In this document: piece after piece, positions 23,942 through 33,056 of the stretch
Position numbering within the stretch: position 1 is the first letter of the stretch
Layout of the letters: the number at the start of each line of letters is the position of its first letter
From: Marinomonas spartinae
GTDB taxonomy: Bacteria > Pseudomonadota > Gammaproteobacteria > Pseudomonadales > Marinomonadaceae
DNA length: 35,429 bases
Assembly (NCBI RefSeq): GCF_016461715.1
Contig: NZ_JAEMUI010000033.1
Location: 1 to 35,429, forward strand
Direction: 5' to 3'
The notes under the pieces: generated by a model
Told to the model about the DNA's origin: nothing
The model's database searches: none
The model's input: only the letters and a program-made list of their open reading frames with translations
Translations under genes and position numbers: made by a program

Positions 23942-25465
23942 ATGTCAGAGCAAGCTAAAAATAAACATTACATTGTCGCACTAGATCAGGGAACCACCTC
24001 TTCCCGTGCTATTATTTTTGATCGACATTCCCATATTGTGGCGGTGTCTCAGCGGGAATTTAGCCAGTATTTCCCTCAATCTGGTTGGGTTGAGCACGAT
24101 CCAATGGAAATTTGGTCTAGCCAAAGTTCTGTATTGGCGGAGGTGTTAGCGAAAAGTGGCATTCAACCTGATCAACTTTCTGCGATTGGTATTACTAACC
24201 AGCGTGAAACGACCGTCGTATGGGATAAAAATACTGGACGTCCTGTTTATAATGCGATTGTGTGGCAATGCCGCCGTACTGCTGATATTTGTGATGAGCT
24301 TAAGGCTCGCGGCTTAGAAGATTATGTCCGTGAAAACACCGGGTTGGTCATAGACGCTTATTTTTCTGGTACGAAAGTCAAATGGATTCTCGACAATGTA
24401 GAAGGCGCTCGCGAAAAAGCTGAGAACGGAGAGTTACTATTTGGTACCGTAGACTCTTGGCTGATCTGGAACATGACGCGTGGGAAAGTGCATGTTACAG
24501 ACTATACCAACGCCTCTCGCACCATGCTATTTAATATTAAAACGTTGGAGTGGGATAAACGAATGCTAGAAGAGTTAGGCATTCCTGAGTCCATGTTGCC
24601 AGAAGTGAAAGGCTCCAGCGAAATCTACGGTGATACGAATATTGGTGGTAAAGATGGTACTCGTGTGCCAATCGCAGGGATTGCAGGGGATCAGCAATCC
24701 GCCTTGTTTGGTCAGCTTTGTGTCAAAGAAGGTATGGCGAAAAATACTTATGGCACTGGTTGTTTCTTGCTGATGAACACAGGAACCAAGCCCGTACTAT
24801 CTCGACATGGTTTGATTACCACCTTGGCCGTTGGTGCCAAAGGCGAAGTGAATTATGCGCTAGAAGGCTCGGTGTTTATGGGGGGAGCGACGATTCAATG
24901 GTTGCGTGATGAGCTGGGCATTATTCGCGATGCACAAGATACCGATTACTTTGCTTCGAAAGTGGAAGACAGCAATGGCGTATATCTGGTACCTGCTTTT
25001 GTGGGCATGGGAGCGCCGTATTGGGATCCTCATGCCCGTGGCATCATGGTTGGTCTAACACGTGGTGTGAACCGCAACCATATTGTTCGTGCTGCTCTTG
25101 AATCAGTGGCGTTTCAAAGCCGTGATTTAGTGGATGCTATGAAACAGGATTCTGGTATGGAGCTGGCCACATTGAAAGTTGATGGTGGCGCGGTTGCAAA
25201 CGATTTCTTAATGCAATTCCAGGCGGACATTGTTGGTACCAAGGTAGAACGTCCCAAATTGACGGAAACCACCGCACTTGGCGCAGCGCTATTGGCGGGT
25301 CTAGCGGTGGGGTTCTGGGACTCCATTGACGAAATTCAAGAAAACTATGAAATTGACCATACCTTTGAGCCAGCCATGGCGGATGAAGAGCGTGCTAAAC
25401 GCTACAAAGGCTGGCAAAAAGCGGTCTCTCGTTCACTAAAATGGGCTGAAGACGACGAGGAATAA
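23942..25465 (+). CDS. glpK: Glycerol kinase
   Basis: The 507-residue protein is a full-length FGGY-family glycerol kinase (usual length about 500). It begins with the phosphate-binding DQGTTSSRAI, then WVEHDPMEIW and GITNQRET, and has VDSWLIWNMT, the GDQQSALFGQ loop, NTYGTGCF, and the ATP-site DGGAVANDFLMQ late in the protein. It converts glycerol to sn-glycerol 3-phosphate with ATP, trapping what GlpF admits. In E. coli the enzyme is inhibited by fructose-1,6-bisphosphate and by IIA-Glc; whether this applies here cannot be told. It lies directly after glpF, and a good terminator follows 34 bases after the stop. Confidence 0.97.
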   Translation: MSEQAKNKHYIVALDQGTTSSRAIIFDRHSHIVAVSQREFSQYFPQSGWVEHDPMEIWSSQSSVLAEVLAKSGIQPDQLSAIGITNQRETTVVWDKNTGRPVYNAIVWQCRRTADICDELKARGLEDYVRENTGLVIDAYFSGTKVKWILDNVEGAREKAENGELLFGTVDSWLIWNMTRGKVHVTDYTNASRTMLFNIKTLEWDKRMLEELGIPESMLPEVKGSSEIYGDTNIGGKDGTRVPIAGIAGDQQSALFGQLCVKEGMAKNTYGTGCFLLMNTGTKPVLSRHGLITTLAVGAKGEVNYALEGSVFMGGATIQWLRDELGIIRDAQDTDYFASKVEDSNGVYLVPAFVGMGAPYWDPHARGIMVGLTRGVNRNHIVRAALESVAFQSRDLVDAMKQDSGMELATLKVDGGAVANDFLMQFQADIVGTKVERPKLTETTALGAALLAGLAVGFWDSIDEIQENYEIDHTFEPAMADEERAKRYKGWQKAVSRSLKWAEDDEE

Positions 25466-25499
25466 GTTTAGCACTTATCCCGATTTACCAAGAAATCTC

Positions 25500-25533
25500 A
25501 AAGCGAGTGTGTTAACCCATACTCGCTTTTTTA
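25500..25533 (+). terminator. Rho-independent terminator of glpFK
   Basis: AAAGCGAGT (25500-25508) pairs with ACTCGCTTT (25521-25529), extended by three more pairs including one G-U, and T-rich sequence follows. It lies 34 bases after the glpK stop. Confidence 0.88.
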
Positions 25534-25726
25534 TTTGTTAGGAAAGCTCAGATAAACTACCTTCTATTTCTTTTATCCTAATGTATTGGGAGAAAAGTGG
25601 TTTAGGGGGTTAATTGGTATTAGCCTTTAATCGATGCGAAATGAAATGCCTGCACAAAAATCCAAGTCATTCTAGCTACTAGCTGGCATGATAATGCTTT
25701 CAAAGAATCAATCAAGGAGTAGTTCA

Positions 25727-26800
25727 ATGAAGGTCGCGTTTACCAGTGATAATATTGCCGGTGCCTCTGAGTCGGTTTTTCAAGCCATGATAGAGGCTTC
25801 TCAAGGGGATACTATGCCCTATGGGAATGATGAGAGCACTGCGTTAGTGACTCGTAGGCTGTCAGAATTGTTTGAGTGCGAGGTTGAGGTTTTTTTAGTG
25901 TCTACTGGTACGGCGGCAAATGTCTTGAGTATCAGTGCGTTGACGCCTCCTTGGGGGAGTGTCTTGTGTCATAAAGAAAGCCATCTATTGCAAGATGAAA
26001 ATACCGCACCGGAGTTCTATGCTGGTGGTGCGCGCTTTGTTGGCATTGAGGGTGAAAACGCTAAAATTGATCCAGAGTGGTTAAAAAAGGCGGTGACTCA
26101 GAAGATCGGCGATGTGCATTCTTGCCAGCCTGCCGCGGTGAGCATTTCCCAAGTGACTGAGGTGGGGAGTGTTTATTCATTAGAAGAGATTCGCGCTGTA
26201 ACCAGTGTAGCAAAAGAGGCAGGGTTACCTGTTCACATGGATGGTGCACGGTTTGCTAATGCACTGGTGTCATTGGGGTGTACACCCGCGCAAATGACAT
26301 GGAAAGCGGGTGTGGATATTGTCTCGTTTGGCGCGACTAAAAATGGCACCATGGCGTCGGAAGCTATTGTGGTGTTTAAGCAATCCCTTGAAGAAAAAGG
26401 ATTGTCTTTCGATAAGGTTGTGAAGGAATTAGCTTTTCGTCGTAAACGCGGCGGACATTTGCATTCGAAAATGCGTTTATTATCGGCTCAGATGATTGCC
26501 TATCTGACAAATGATTTATGGTTAACCAATGCTTCCCACGCAAATGCAATGATGGCGCATTTACAAGAAGGACTAAAATCCATACTAGGTGTAAAAATTA
26601 ATACGCCCGCTCAGGCAAATATGTTGTTTTGCACCTTACCTTTGCCCATGATTGATCACCTGCATTCTGAGGGTTTTGCTTTTTATGGTGGGCGTTGGGA
26701 AGAAGGTGTGGTGCGCTTAGTGACGTCTTTTAGAACACCAAAAGAAGGTGTTGACGCGTTCATTCATGCTGCCAAGTCCTTTGCTGAGCGTACTGTATAA
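25727..26800 (+). CDS. Low-specificity threonine aldolase (PLP enzyme)
   Basis: The product (357 residues from ATG 25727) is a fold-type I PLP enzyme of the beta-eliminating lyase / threonine aldolase group. It has SDNIAGAS at the start, the STGTAANVL phosphate loop, HMDGARFANAL with the PLP-binding Asp, and SFGATKNG with the Schiff-base Lys205. It should cleave L-threonine or L-allo-threonine to glycine and acetaldehyde, using PLP. I chose ATG 25727 over the upstream in-frame ATG at 25688 because AAGGAG lies 7 bases before it and family members begin KVAFTSDN-like. The stop is only 7 bases from the end of a convergent AraC-type gene. A link to betaine catabolism through glycine is possible but not indicated by position. 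Confidence 0.9.
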   Translation: MKVAFTSDNIAGASESVFQAMIEASQGDTMPYGNDESTALVTRRLSELFECEVEVFLVSTGTAANVLSISALTPPWGSVLCHKESHLLQDENTAPEFYAGGARFVGIEGENAKIDPEWLKKAVTQKIGDVHSCQPAAVSISQVTEVGSVYSLEEIRAVTSVAKEAGLPVHMDGARFANALVSLGCTPAQMTWKAGVDIVSFGATKNGTMASEAIVVFKQSLEEKGLSFDKVVKELAFRRKRGGHLHSKMRLLSAQMIAYLTNDLWLTNASHANAMMAHLQEGLKSILGVKINTPAQANMLFCTLPLPMIDHLHSEGFAFYGGRWEEGVVRLVTSFRTPKEGVDAFIHAAKSFAERTV

Positions 26801-26807
26801 CCATTGT

Positions 26808-27644
26808 TTATGCGCCGTAGCGATAACGCGATGGCGCAATCTGATAAGCCTTTTTAAAGGCACGGTGAAAGTGACTTTGATCATAAAAGCCGACATTAGC
26901 AGCAATGTCGGTCAGGCTGTTTTTCGTGTCTTTTAACTGAGTGCAAGCACGTTCCAGTCTTAGTCTTAGTAACCAAGCATGTGGTGCCAGACCTGTTCGT
27001 TTCTGAAAGTGCCTTATAAATTGGAAACGAGTGAGACCCGTTAAATGGGCTAGTTCATCCAACGTGATTTTTTGTTCGAGATGACTGTCGCAATAGTCCC
27101 GTAATTGACCTAGTTGCTGATCACTTAATCCCCAGTGCGATTCCTGTTTAGGTGTTTTATCGAGTAATGTGAAGAGTTCTGCTAATACGTTGGTCCACAA
27201 GCTATCTTTGTATAGTTGGTTTGCTTGACTATCGGGCTTTAGTGCGTGACTGAGCTTACTAAAGGCCTGAGCAAGCGTCCCATGGTGAATTACGGCAGGA
27301 GCAAGGCTTTCAATACTCGGTGTTAATGAATCTGGATATTTATCTAACAAGGCCGTTTGCAATAAAGTGGGCGGAACTCGAAAGGTAGTGAGCTGATGTC
27401 GCTCATTGCCAACACCGCGTCCATCGTGAACTTCTCCCGGCGGCATAAAGCAAATGTGCTGTTGTGAGAAATCCATCGACTGACCTTTATGCGTTTGGCG
27501 AAACACGCCATTTGTGATTAACCCGATATGAAAATCAAGATGGAAGTGGGGTTGGAAATCTAACAAGCTAAGGGAAGCTTCGCTGATGACTAAGCCCTGA
27601 AAATTTTCAATATGTTGATATCGGATAGAACTCTTAGAGGTCAT
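26808..27644 (-). CDS. AraC-family regulator with cupin sensor domain
   Basis: The product (278 residues from ATG 27644) has an N-terminal AraC-binding cupin-like half, with HFHLDFHIGLITNG near its start and FMPPGEVHDGRG as the second cupin motif. The C-terminal third is a double helix-turn-helix: TLDELAHLTGLTRFQFIRHF and then DIAANVGFYDQSHFHRAFKK. Regulators of this type often sense an amino acid or small metabolite and control a neighbouring exporter; none is adjacent here. It converges on the threonine aldolase gene with a 7-base gap and lies downstream of arsJ on the same strand. An in-frame GTG at 27671 would add nine residues, but neither start has a strong Shine-Dalgarno. The target is unknown. 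Confidence 0.85.
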   Translation of the reverse strand: MTSKSSIRYQHIENFQGLVISEASLSLLDFQPHFHLDFHIGLITNGVFRQTHKGQSMDFSQQHICFMPPGEVHDGRGVGNERHQLTTFRVPPTLLQTALLDKYPDSLTPSIESLAPAVIHHGTLAQAFSKLSHALKPDSQANQLYKDSLWTNVLAELFTLLDKTPKQESHWGLSDQQLGQLRDYCDSHLEQKITLDELAHLTGLTRFQFIRHFQKRTGLAPHAWLLRLRLERACTQLKDTKNSLTDIAANVGFYDQSHFHRAFKKAYQIAPSRYRYGA

Positions 27645-27813
27645 AAAGAGGCTCTTTTGTTGTTTGAACACCGCGTATTCATATGGAAGTCATCGTTTTA
27701 CTGTTAAATATGCTTTTATTAATGACTTTGCGCATAAAACAGGCCTACTATGGTAACGATGAATGGGACATTTTGCTTGTATTTTTGTGCATTGCTCTTT
27801 TAAGGGGGCGTCT

Positions 27814-29025
27814 CTAATGTAGTTGGCTTTTTGGTAGCCAGAACGAGATAAGGCTGGTAAGGGCAAGAAAACCAAAGGACACCCAAAGACAGGGAATAAT
27901 GCCATCATCTTGGTACACCCAACCAGACAAAACGGTGCCGATGAGTCTTCCCATCGCATTGGCCATGTAATAGAAGCCCACATCTAATGATATGCCATCT
28001 TCACTGGCGTAGTGAACGATTAAGTAGCTGTGTAATGACGAATTAATCGCGAATATAACACCAAATAAGATGAGCCCACCTAACAATATCTCTAGTGTCT
28101 GATCAAAGTTTTGCATGCCGATGGCAATTGCGGCAGGCGTTAGGGTTAATAATATCGCCCAAAATCTGGCTTGACCGCCACTTGGCGTTTGGTTCTGCTT
28201 TTTGCCTGTGAGGTGAGGGGCAAGGCTTTGTACGAGGCCATAGCCGATTACCCACAGAGCAAGAAAGCTGCCGACACGCCAGTGATCCCAATGGAACTGA
28301 CTGGTTAAATAGACGGGGATGGCAACGACGAACCAGACATCTCTAGCGCCGAACAAAAACAGTCGGGCGGCCGATAAAATATTGATTTCTCTGCTTTTGG
28401 AGAACATTTGCGAGAATTTAGGCTTGTTTTTCGCTTTGCCTAAATCCTCTTTGAGTAGGTACAAACTGGCAAGCCACACGATGCCAAGGCCAATCACCAT
28501 GCTTAAAATAGCATGATGAAAACCAATGGCACTGAGTAAGAATCCCCCTAGAAAAAAGCCCACCCCCTTAAGTGCATTTTTTGAACCTGTTAATAGCGCA
28601 ACCCATTTGTATAAAGTGCTACTGGCATTTTTAGGAACAAGTGTTTTTATGGCACTTTTCGCACTCATTTTGTTGAGATCTTTTGCAATGCCTGATAACG
28701 CTTGTGCTGCCATGACCCAAGGAATGGATAAATAGCTTGCTGGCAATAAGAGCATGCTAAGGGCGACAACCTGCATGAAAAGGCCAATGTTCATGGTGCG
28801 GTTGAGTCCCCATTTTGCTCCAAGCCAGCCACCAAATAGATTGGTTAGCACCCCAAAGAACTCGTAAAAGAGGAAGAGCAGGGCAATGTCCAGAGCGCCG
28901 TAACCCAGTTGATAAAAGTAGAGGACAACCAGCATGCGCAATGCGCCGTCGGTTAGGGTGAAACTCCAGTAATTTCCCGTGACGATCAGGTACTGACGAA
29001 CGCTTTTTGGTAATTGTGATAGCAT
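27814..29025 (-). CDS. arsJ: Organoarsenical efflux MFS transporter ArsJ
   Basis: The 403-residue membrane protein is an MFS permease of the ArsJ type. Its N-terminus (VTGNYWSFTLTDGALRMLVV) and the loop GIAKDLNKMSAKSAIK are characteristic, and about 11-12 membrane segments can be traced. In Pseudomonas, ArsJ exports 1-arseno-3-phosphoglycerate made by a companion GAPDH, which gives arsenate resistance. Here the companion GAPDH gene lies 63 bases upstream and arsR before that, in the same order as the known arsJ operon. The protein works in the inner membrane. The name rests on sequence likeness and operon context together, which agree well. Confidence 0.92.
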   Translation of the reverse strand: MLSQLPKSVRQYLIVTGNYWSFTLTDGALRMLVVLYFYQLGYGALDIALLFLFYEFFGVLTNLFGGWLGAKWGLNRTMNIGLFMQVVALSMLLLPASYLSIPWVMAAQALSGIAKDLNKMSAKSAIKTLVPKNASSTLYKWVALLTGSKNALKGVGFFLGGFLLSAIGFHHAILSMVIGLGIVWLASLYLLKEDLGKAKNKPKFSQMFSKSREINILSAARLFLFGARDVWFVVAIPVYLTSQFHWDHWRVGSFLALWVIGYGLVQSLAPHLTGKKQNQTPSGGQARFWAILLTLTPAAIAIGMQNFDQTLEILLGGLILFGVIFAINSSLHSYLIVHYASEDGISLDVGFYYMANAMGRLIGTVLSGWVYQDDGIIPCLWVSFGFLALTSLISFWLPKSQLH

Positions 29026-29088
29026 GATTTTTTTACTTTCTTCTCTTACTATTCGAAACGATAGGTCATTTGCTCAGTGGGCCTAGAC

Positions 29089-30105
29089 TTAGAGTGTTTG
29101 GTCTAATTGGCCAACTTTTCTCATCAACTCGGCAGCACGGTTAGCGTAGCCCCATTCATTGTCATACCAAACATAGAGCTTCACTTGAGTGTGATTGATG
29201 ACGAGTGTGCTTAGTGCATCGACAATGCTTGAGCGAGGGTCGGTTTGGTAATCGATGGAAACTAGGGGGCGCTCTTCATAACCCAGAATATTTTTAAGAG
29301 GCCCTTGTTCGCTAGCTATCTTTAATAGTTGGTTGATTTCTTCTGCGCTGGTGGGGCGCTCCATTTCGAACACACAGTCGGTTAACGAGGCATTGGTCAG
29401 CGGTACACGCACAGCATGACCGTTTAATTTACCTTTTAGCTCTGGGAAAATATGGGTAATAGCCGTTGCAGATCCCGTTGTGGTTGGAATCAAGCTGCTA
29501 CCACAAGCGCGTGCTCTGCGTAGGTCTTTGTGTGGTGCATCAATGATGGTTTGGGTGTTGGTTATGTTGTGAATGGTGGTCATGGAGCCGTGTTTGATGC
29601 CAATGGCTTCCTGTAACACTTTGACAATAGGCGCAAGTGAGTTGGTAGTGCATGAAGCGGCTGTCACGATTGGATGTAAACGAGGGTCATAATCGCCATC
29701 ATTCACGCCCATAACGATATTCAGTACGCCTTCTTCTTTGACTGGGGCCGTCACGACCACACGTTTTACGCCTTGGTCTAAGTAGGCTTGTAGGGCTGAC
29801 TTTGTCTTCATAGCGCCTGTGGCTTCAATAACAACATCGCATTGTGACCAGTCTGTGGCCCCAATGGTGCTGTGTTGCGTGCAAGGAATAATCTTGTCAT
29901 TAATGATGAGATTGTTACCATCGCTGCCAGCTTCATGGTGCCAACGCCCATGAACGGAGTCAAAGTTGACGAGATGCGCTAAAGTAGCCGCATTGCCTTG
30001 GAGGTCATTGATTTGTACAAACTCAATGTCGTCCCAGTCAAATGCGGCACGAAAAGAAAGTCGTCCCATACGGCCAAAACCGTTTATGCCTACTTTTATG
30101 GTCAT
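29089..30105 (-). CDS. ArsJ-associated glyceraldehyde-3-phosphate dehydrogenase
   Basis: The 338-residue protein is a complete GAPDH. It has the NAD-binding start GINGFGRMGRLSFRAAF, the active site ASCTTNSLAP with Cys152, and YVWYDNEWGYANRAAEL near the end. In arsJ operons this paralogue uses arsenate in place of phosphate to make unstable 1-arseno-3-phosphoglycerate for export by ArsJ. The start GFGRMGRL and the AIGIKHGSMTTIHN segment fit the arsenic-linked group, and the gene lies between arsR and arsJ with gaps of 26 and 63 bases. A housekeeping glycolytic role is less likely in this setting but cannot be excluded by sequence alone. It has an AGGAGAT Shine-Dalgarno. Confidence 0.93.
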   Translation of the reverse strand: MTIKVGINGFGRMGRLSFRAAFDWDDIEFVQINDLQGNAATLAHLVNFDSVHGRWHHEAGSDGNNLIINDKIIPCTQHSTIGATDWSQCDVVIEATGAMKTKSALQAYLDQGVKRVVVTAPVKEEGVLNIVMGVNDGDYDPRLHPIVTAASCTTNSLAPIVKVLQEAIGIKHGSMTTIHNITNTQTIIDAPHKDLRRARACGSSLIPTTTGSATAITHIFPELKGKLNGHAVRVPLTNASLTDCVFEMERPTSAEEINQLLKIASEQGPLKNILGYEERPLVSIDYQTDPRSSIVDALSTLVINHTQVKLYVWYDNEWGYANRAAELMRKVGQLDQTL

Positions 30106-30131
30106 GGTTATCTCCTAATATTATGGCGTGG

Positions 30132-30491
30132 TTAGCAACAGGTAACGAGTCGCTCTGGTCGGCTACCCATCTGTTCAAGTTGAAGAAAATTACCCTTTAA
30201 CCAGTGTTGCTGGTGTTCAAGGGTGACGATAATGACGTCATGTGCCCATTGAGGGAGTGAGTTAAGGGAATAAAATACCCATTGGCTCTGTTTTCTGTCT
30301 GTTAGTAGGCCAGCTTTTCGCAGTTGCGCAAGATGGCGTGACACTTTGGGCTGTGTTTCTCCCAGGGCGGCCATAAGCTCACACACGCAGAGTTCTTCAT
30401 AATGAGCAATGAGTAATAAACAACGCAAACGGGTTTCGTCGGCAATGGCCTTAAAAAAAATCGTTGGATCAAGGTGCATCTTTTCAAACAT
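30132..30491 (-). CDS. arsR: ArsR-type arsenic-responsive repressor
   Basis: The 119-residue protein is a winged-helix ArsR/SmtB repressor. The recognition helix region is TQPKVSRHLAQLRKAGLL. The arsenite-binding motif is Cys35-Val-Cys37, as in the R773 ArsR; the third cysteine of that protein is Met40 here, and two Cys end the chain (118-119). Arsenite binding releases it from DNA and turns on the operon. It is the first gene of arsR-GAPDH-arsJ. A perfect 22-bp palindrome starts 24 bases before its start codon and is its likely operator, so it should control itself and the two resistance genes. Confidence 0.93.
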   Translation of the reverse strand: MFEKMHLDPTIFFKAIADETRLRCLLLIAHYEELCVCELMAALGETQPKVSRHLAQLRKAGLLTDRKQSQWVFYSLNSLPQWAHDVIIVTLEHQQHWLKGNFLQLEQMGSRPERLVTCC

Positions 30492-30514
30492 AGTATTTGG
30501 CGCGGTTTTTAGTT

Positions 30515-30536
30515 TATATATGAAATTTCATATATA
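30515..30536. promoter_or_regulatory. 22-bp palindrome, likely ArsR operator
   Basis: TATATATGAAA (30515-30525) is followed immediately by its exact complement TTTCATATATA (30526-30536). It lies 24 bases before arsR in the promoter position. The AT-rich dyad fits operators of ArsR/SmtB repressors. Assignment is by position and shape. Confidence 0.75.
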
Positions 30537-30627
30537 TGGAAAATCGAATATAGCAGATTTTATCAATGGGAAGCGTGACGTTTTGATGACAATTTATATC
30601 ATGTCAAAAGGGAGTGGGCGTAAACAT

Positions 30628-30668
30628 TAACAATGGGCAGCGTGACGATAACATGCTGCCCATTGTTA
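30628..30668. terminator. 14-bp hairpin downstream of the stress-protein gene
   Basis: TAACAATGGGCAGC (30628-30641) pairs exactly with GCTGCCCATTGTTA (30655-30668) around a 13-base loop. It lies 27 bases past the stop of the leftward universal stress protein gene. On that strand the exit sequence is TTAATGTTTACG, without a real T-run, so it is a probable but imperfect terminator. It separates this operon from the arsR promoter. Confidence 0.6.
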
Positions 30669-30694
30669 TATGGGAGGATGGCTACTTGTCTATA

Positions 30695-31543
30695 CTAGCG
30701 CAAGATGAGCAATGGAATATCGCTTTCGATGATCATTTTACTGGTGTTGCTGCCAACAAAAAATTGACGCACCTTTGAGTGCGCATAGGCTCCCATCACC
30801 ATTAGTTCAATGTTGTTTTCATTTCGATATTGAGTCAAAACCGGATAAATATCACCTGCGATCAAAGATGCATTTACCTTGAAGTTTTCTGCTTCCAGAA
30901 TAGACTGAGCTCTGGCGAACTTTTCTTTTCTGGCTGGGGTGTCTTCTCCTGCCATGACCATGTGACAGGTCAGCCCTTTCAATAAAGAGCTTTGCGCGAT
31001 ACGAGCAATGGCATTGTCCGCCGCTTCACGACCATCGTAGGCAATCATAAAATTGCTCGGAGTTTTGAACTCCCCAACAGTGATCAGGATAGGGTGATGT
31101 AACGCCCGTGCCGCTCGTTCAATATGAGAGCCAATTGTGTTGGCTGACATGGCGTGTTCGCTACCATTACGTCCAAGGATGACTAACTTTGTAGAAGATT
31201 CTAGACTGATTAGCGTGTCCACCAAATCGCCGTGGCGTTGCATAATGCTGACATTTTGAGCCCCTTGCTCTTCGGCATGGGCTTTTGCTTTATGGAGCAT
31301 TTCTTTGCCATGTTCTAAGGCGAGTTTAGCGCGTTTCTCATCCAGTTCTGTCAGCTCAGCAAGAAGATGCTCTCGGCTACCCAAACCAATAGAGCCTGAT
31401 AAGTCGCTGTTAGACGTCATGCTTTTTTCTAGCGAATGTAAGAATGTTAATGGTGACTCAATATTATTGGCCGCCCATACTGCCGCGTCTGTTACGTATT
31501 CCGACAGAAAAGAACCATCAATACAGGCAATTACATTTGTCAT
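30695..31543 (-). CDS. Tandem universal stress protein (UspA family)
   Basis: The 282-residue protein has two Usp domains in a row. The first begins VIACIDGSFLSEYV and ends ILGRNGSEH...GSHIERAARALHHPILI. The second runs from FMIAYDGREAADNAI to VMGAYAHSKVRQFFVGSNT. The second keeps the ATP-type GxxGxxxxxxxxG(S/T) pattern only in part. Such tandem proteins are cytoplasmic stress factors, sometimes governing a partner transporter. It follows the SulP transporter gene by 22 bases on the same strand, with a good AAGGAGAAC site, so the two are one operon. This pairing of SulP and Usp is recurrent in marine gammaproteobacteria as far as I recall; the exact role here is unknown. Confidence 0.9.
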   Translation of the reverse strand: MTNVIACIDGSFLSEYVTDAAVWAANNIESPLTFLHSLEKSMTSNSDLSGSIGLGSREHLLAELTELDEKRAKLALEHGKEMLHKAKAHAEEQGAQNVSIMQRHGDLVDTLISLESSTKLVILGRNGSEHAMSANTIGSHIERAARALHHPILITVGEFKTPSNFMIAYDGREAADNAIARIAQSSLLKGLTCHMVMAGEDTPARKEKFARAQSILEAENFKVNASLIAGDIYPVLTQYRNENNIELMVMGAYAHSKVRQFFVGSNTSKMIIESDIPLLILR

Positions 31544-31565
31544 TTTTGTTCTCCTTGTGAGCGTC

Positions 31566-33056
31566 TTAGTGGCCGTTCAACAGTTTGTCTGCTTCTTCTG
31601 GTTTGTTGTGCACCCCAAATTTGTCCACCACCGTGGCGCTGGCTTCATTCAAGCCAATAACATTGACCTCGGCACCTTCACGACGGAATTTGATGACCAC
31701 CTTATCCAAAGCGGCGACGGACGTGATATCCCAAAAGTGTGCATCAGATAGATCAATAGTGACGCTATCAAGAGCTTCTTTAAAGTCAAAAGACGAATTA
31801 AATTGATCTGAGGAAGCAAAAAATACTTGCCCAACGACTTTATAAGTTCGATGAGACGCTTGTTCATTGATGTCGCTTTTGACAACCATAAAACGCCCAA
31901 TTTTGTTGGCAAAGAAAAGAGAAGCCAATAAAACACCGACGAGCACACCAATCGATAGGTTATGGGTAGCGACAACAACACAGACGGTGACAATCATCAC
32001 GATATTGGTCGACATAGGGTGTTTTTTTAAGTTAATGATGGAGTCCCAAGAAAAGGTCCCGATGGATACCATGATCATGACAGCAACTAATGCCGCCATT
32101 GGAATTTGCCCGATCCATTTGCCAAGAAACACCACCATGATCAATAAGAACAGACCTGCAATAAAGGTAGATAAACGGCCACGACCTCCAGATTTTACGT
32201 TAATAACTGTTTGGCCAATCATGCCGCATCCTGCCATACCTCCGATAAAACCAGTGACGATATTAGCAACACCTTGTCCCTTGCATTCACGGTTTTTATT
32301 ACTGCCAGTATCAGTGAGTTCGTCGACGATGGTTGCGGTCATCATGGATTCGAGTAGACCAACAACAGCTAAGCTAAGAGAATAGGGTAGGATGATTAAC
32401 AGTGTATCTAAGTTAAATGGAATGTCTGGTATCAAAAAAGTTGGTAACGAATCGGGTAGTGCTCCCATATCGCTGACCGTGTGAATGTCTAGCCCGTTAT
32501 AGATAGAAAAGATAGTCAGAACGACAATACAGACCAATGGTGATGGTAACGATTTTCCTATGACGGGGACGTAGGGGAATAGATAGATAATCCCTAATCC
32601 TGCAGCAGTCATGGCATACACCACCCATGTTACATTAGTCAATTCGGGAAGTTGCGCCATAAAAATCAAAATAGCCAGCGAGTTTACAAAACCCGTCACA
32701 ACGGATTTGGAGACAAAGCGCATGAGATTGCCCAGTTTTAAATACCCTGCGATAATTTGAAAAACACCCGTGAGTATGGTGGCCGCAAGCATATATTGAA
32801 GACCGTGTTCTTTGACAAGGCTAACCATTACCAGTGCCATGGCGCCTGTTGCCGCTGAAATCATGGCTGACCGTCCGCCAAAGAAAGAGATGACAACAGC
32901 GATACAGAATGAGGCGTAAAGACCAACTTTTGGGTCAACACCGGCAATGATGGAAAAAGCGATGGCCTCGGGAATGAGGGCGAGGGCGACAACAGTCCCG
33001 GAGAGAGTGTCATTTTTGATGTTTGAGAACCAGTCTCGTTTTATTGATTCGATCAT
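31566..33056 (-). CDS. SulP-family anion transporter with STAS domain
   Basis: The 496-residue membrane protein has the SLC26/SulP core. It opens with TLSGTVVALALIPEAIAFSIIAG, has the GCGMIGQTVINVKSGGRGRL loop in the middle, and about 12 membrane segments up to residue 395. A cytoplasmic STAS domain at about 408-490 carries TIDLSDAHFWDITSVAAL. The family carries sulfate, bicarbonate or dicarboxylates. The substrate cannot be set from sequence: bicarbonate or sulfate are both open. It is the first gene of a two-gene operon with a universal stress protein, which may tie anion uptake to energy or CO2 status. The short (under 500 residues) form is typical of the bacterial bicarbonate-type branch, a weak hint. 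Confidence 0.9.
   Translation of the reverse strand: MIESIKRDWFSNIKNDTLSGTVVALALIPEAIAFSIIAGVDPKVGLYASFCIAVVISFFGGRSAMISAATGAMALVMVSLVKEHGLQYMLAATILTGVFQIIAGYLKLGNLMRFVSKSVVTGFVNSLAILIFMAQLPELTNVTWVVYAMTAAGLGIIYLFPYVPVIGKSLPSPLVCIVVLTIFSIYNGLDIHTVSDMGALPDSLPTFLIPDIPFNLDTLLIILPYSLSLAVVGLLESMMTATIVDELTDTGSNKNRECKGQGVANIVTGFIGGMAGCGMIGQTVINVKSGGRGRLSTFIAGLFLLIMVVFLGKWIGQIPMAALVAVMIMVSIGTFSWDSIINLKKHPMSTNIVMIVTVCVVVATHNLSIGVLVGVLLASLFFANKIGRFMVVKSDINEQASHRTYKVVGQVFFASSDQFNSSFDFKEALDSVTIDLSDAHFWDITSVAALDKVVIKFRREGAEVNVIGLNEASATVVDKFGVHNKPEEADKLLNGH

Noticed and set aside
27690..27983. A 97-codon reverse frame overlapping the end of arsJ
   Set aside because: It is a shadow of the arsJ 3' end in another frame, with no start signal.
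31867..32385. A 172-codon forward frame inside the SulP gene
   Set aside because: It is antisense to a well-supported transporter and its composition follows from the hydrophobic codons of that gene.
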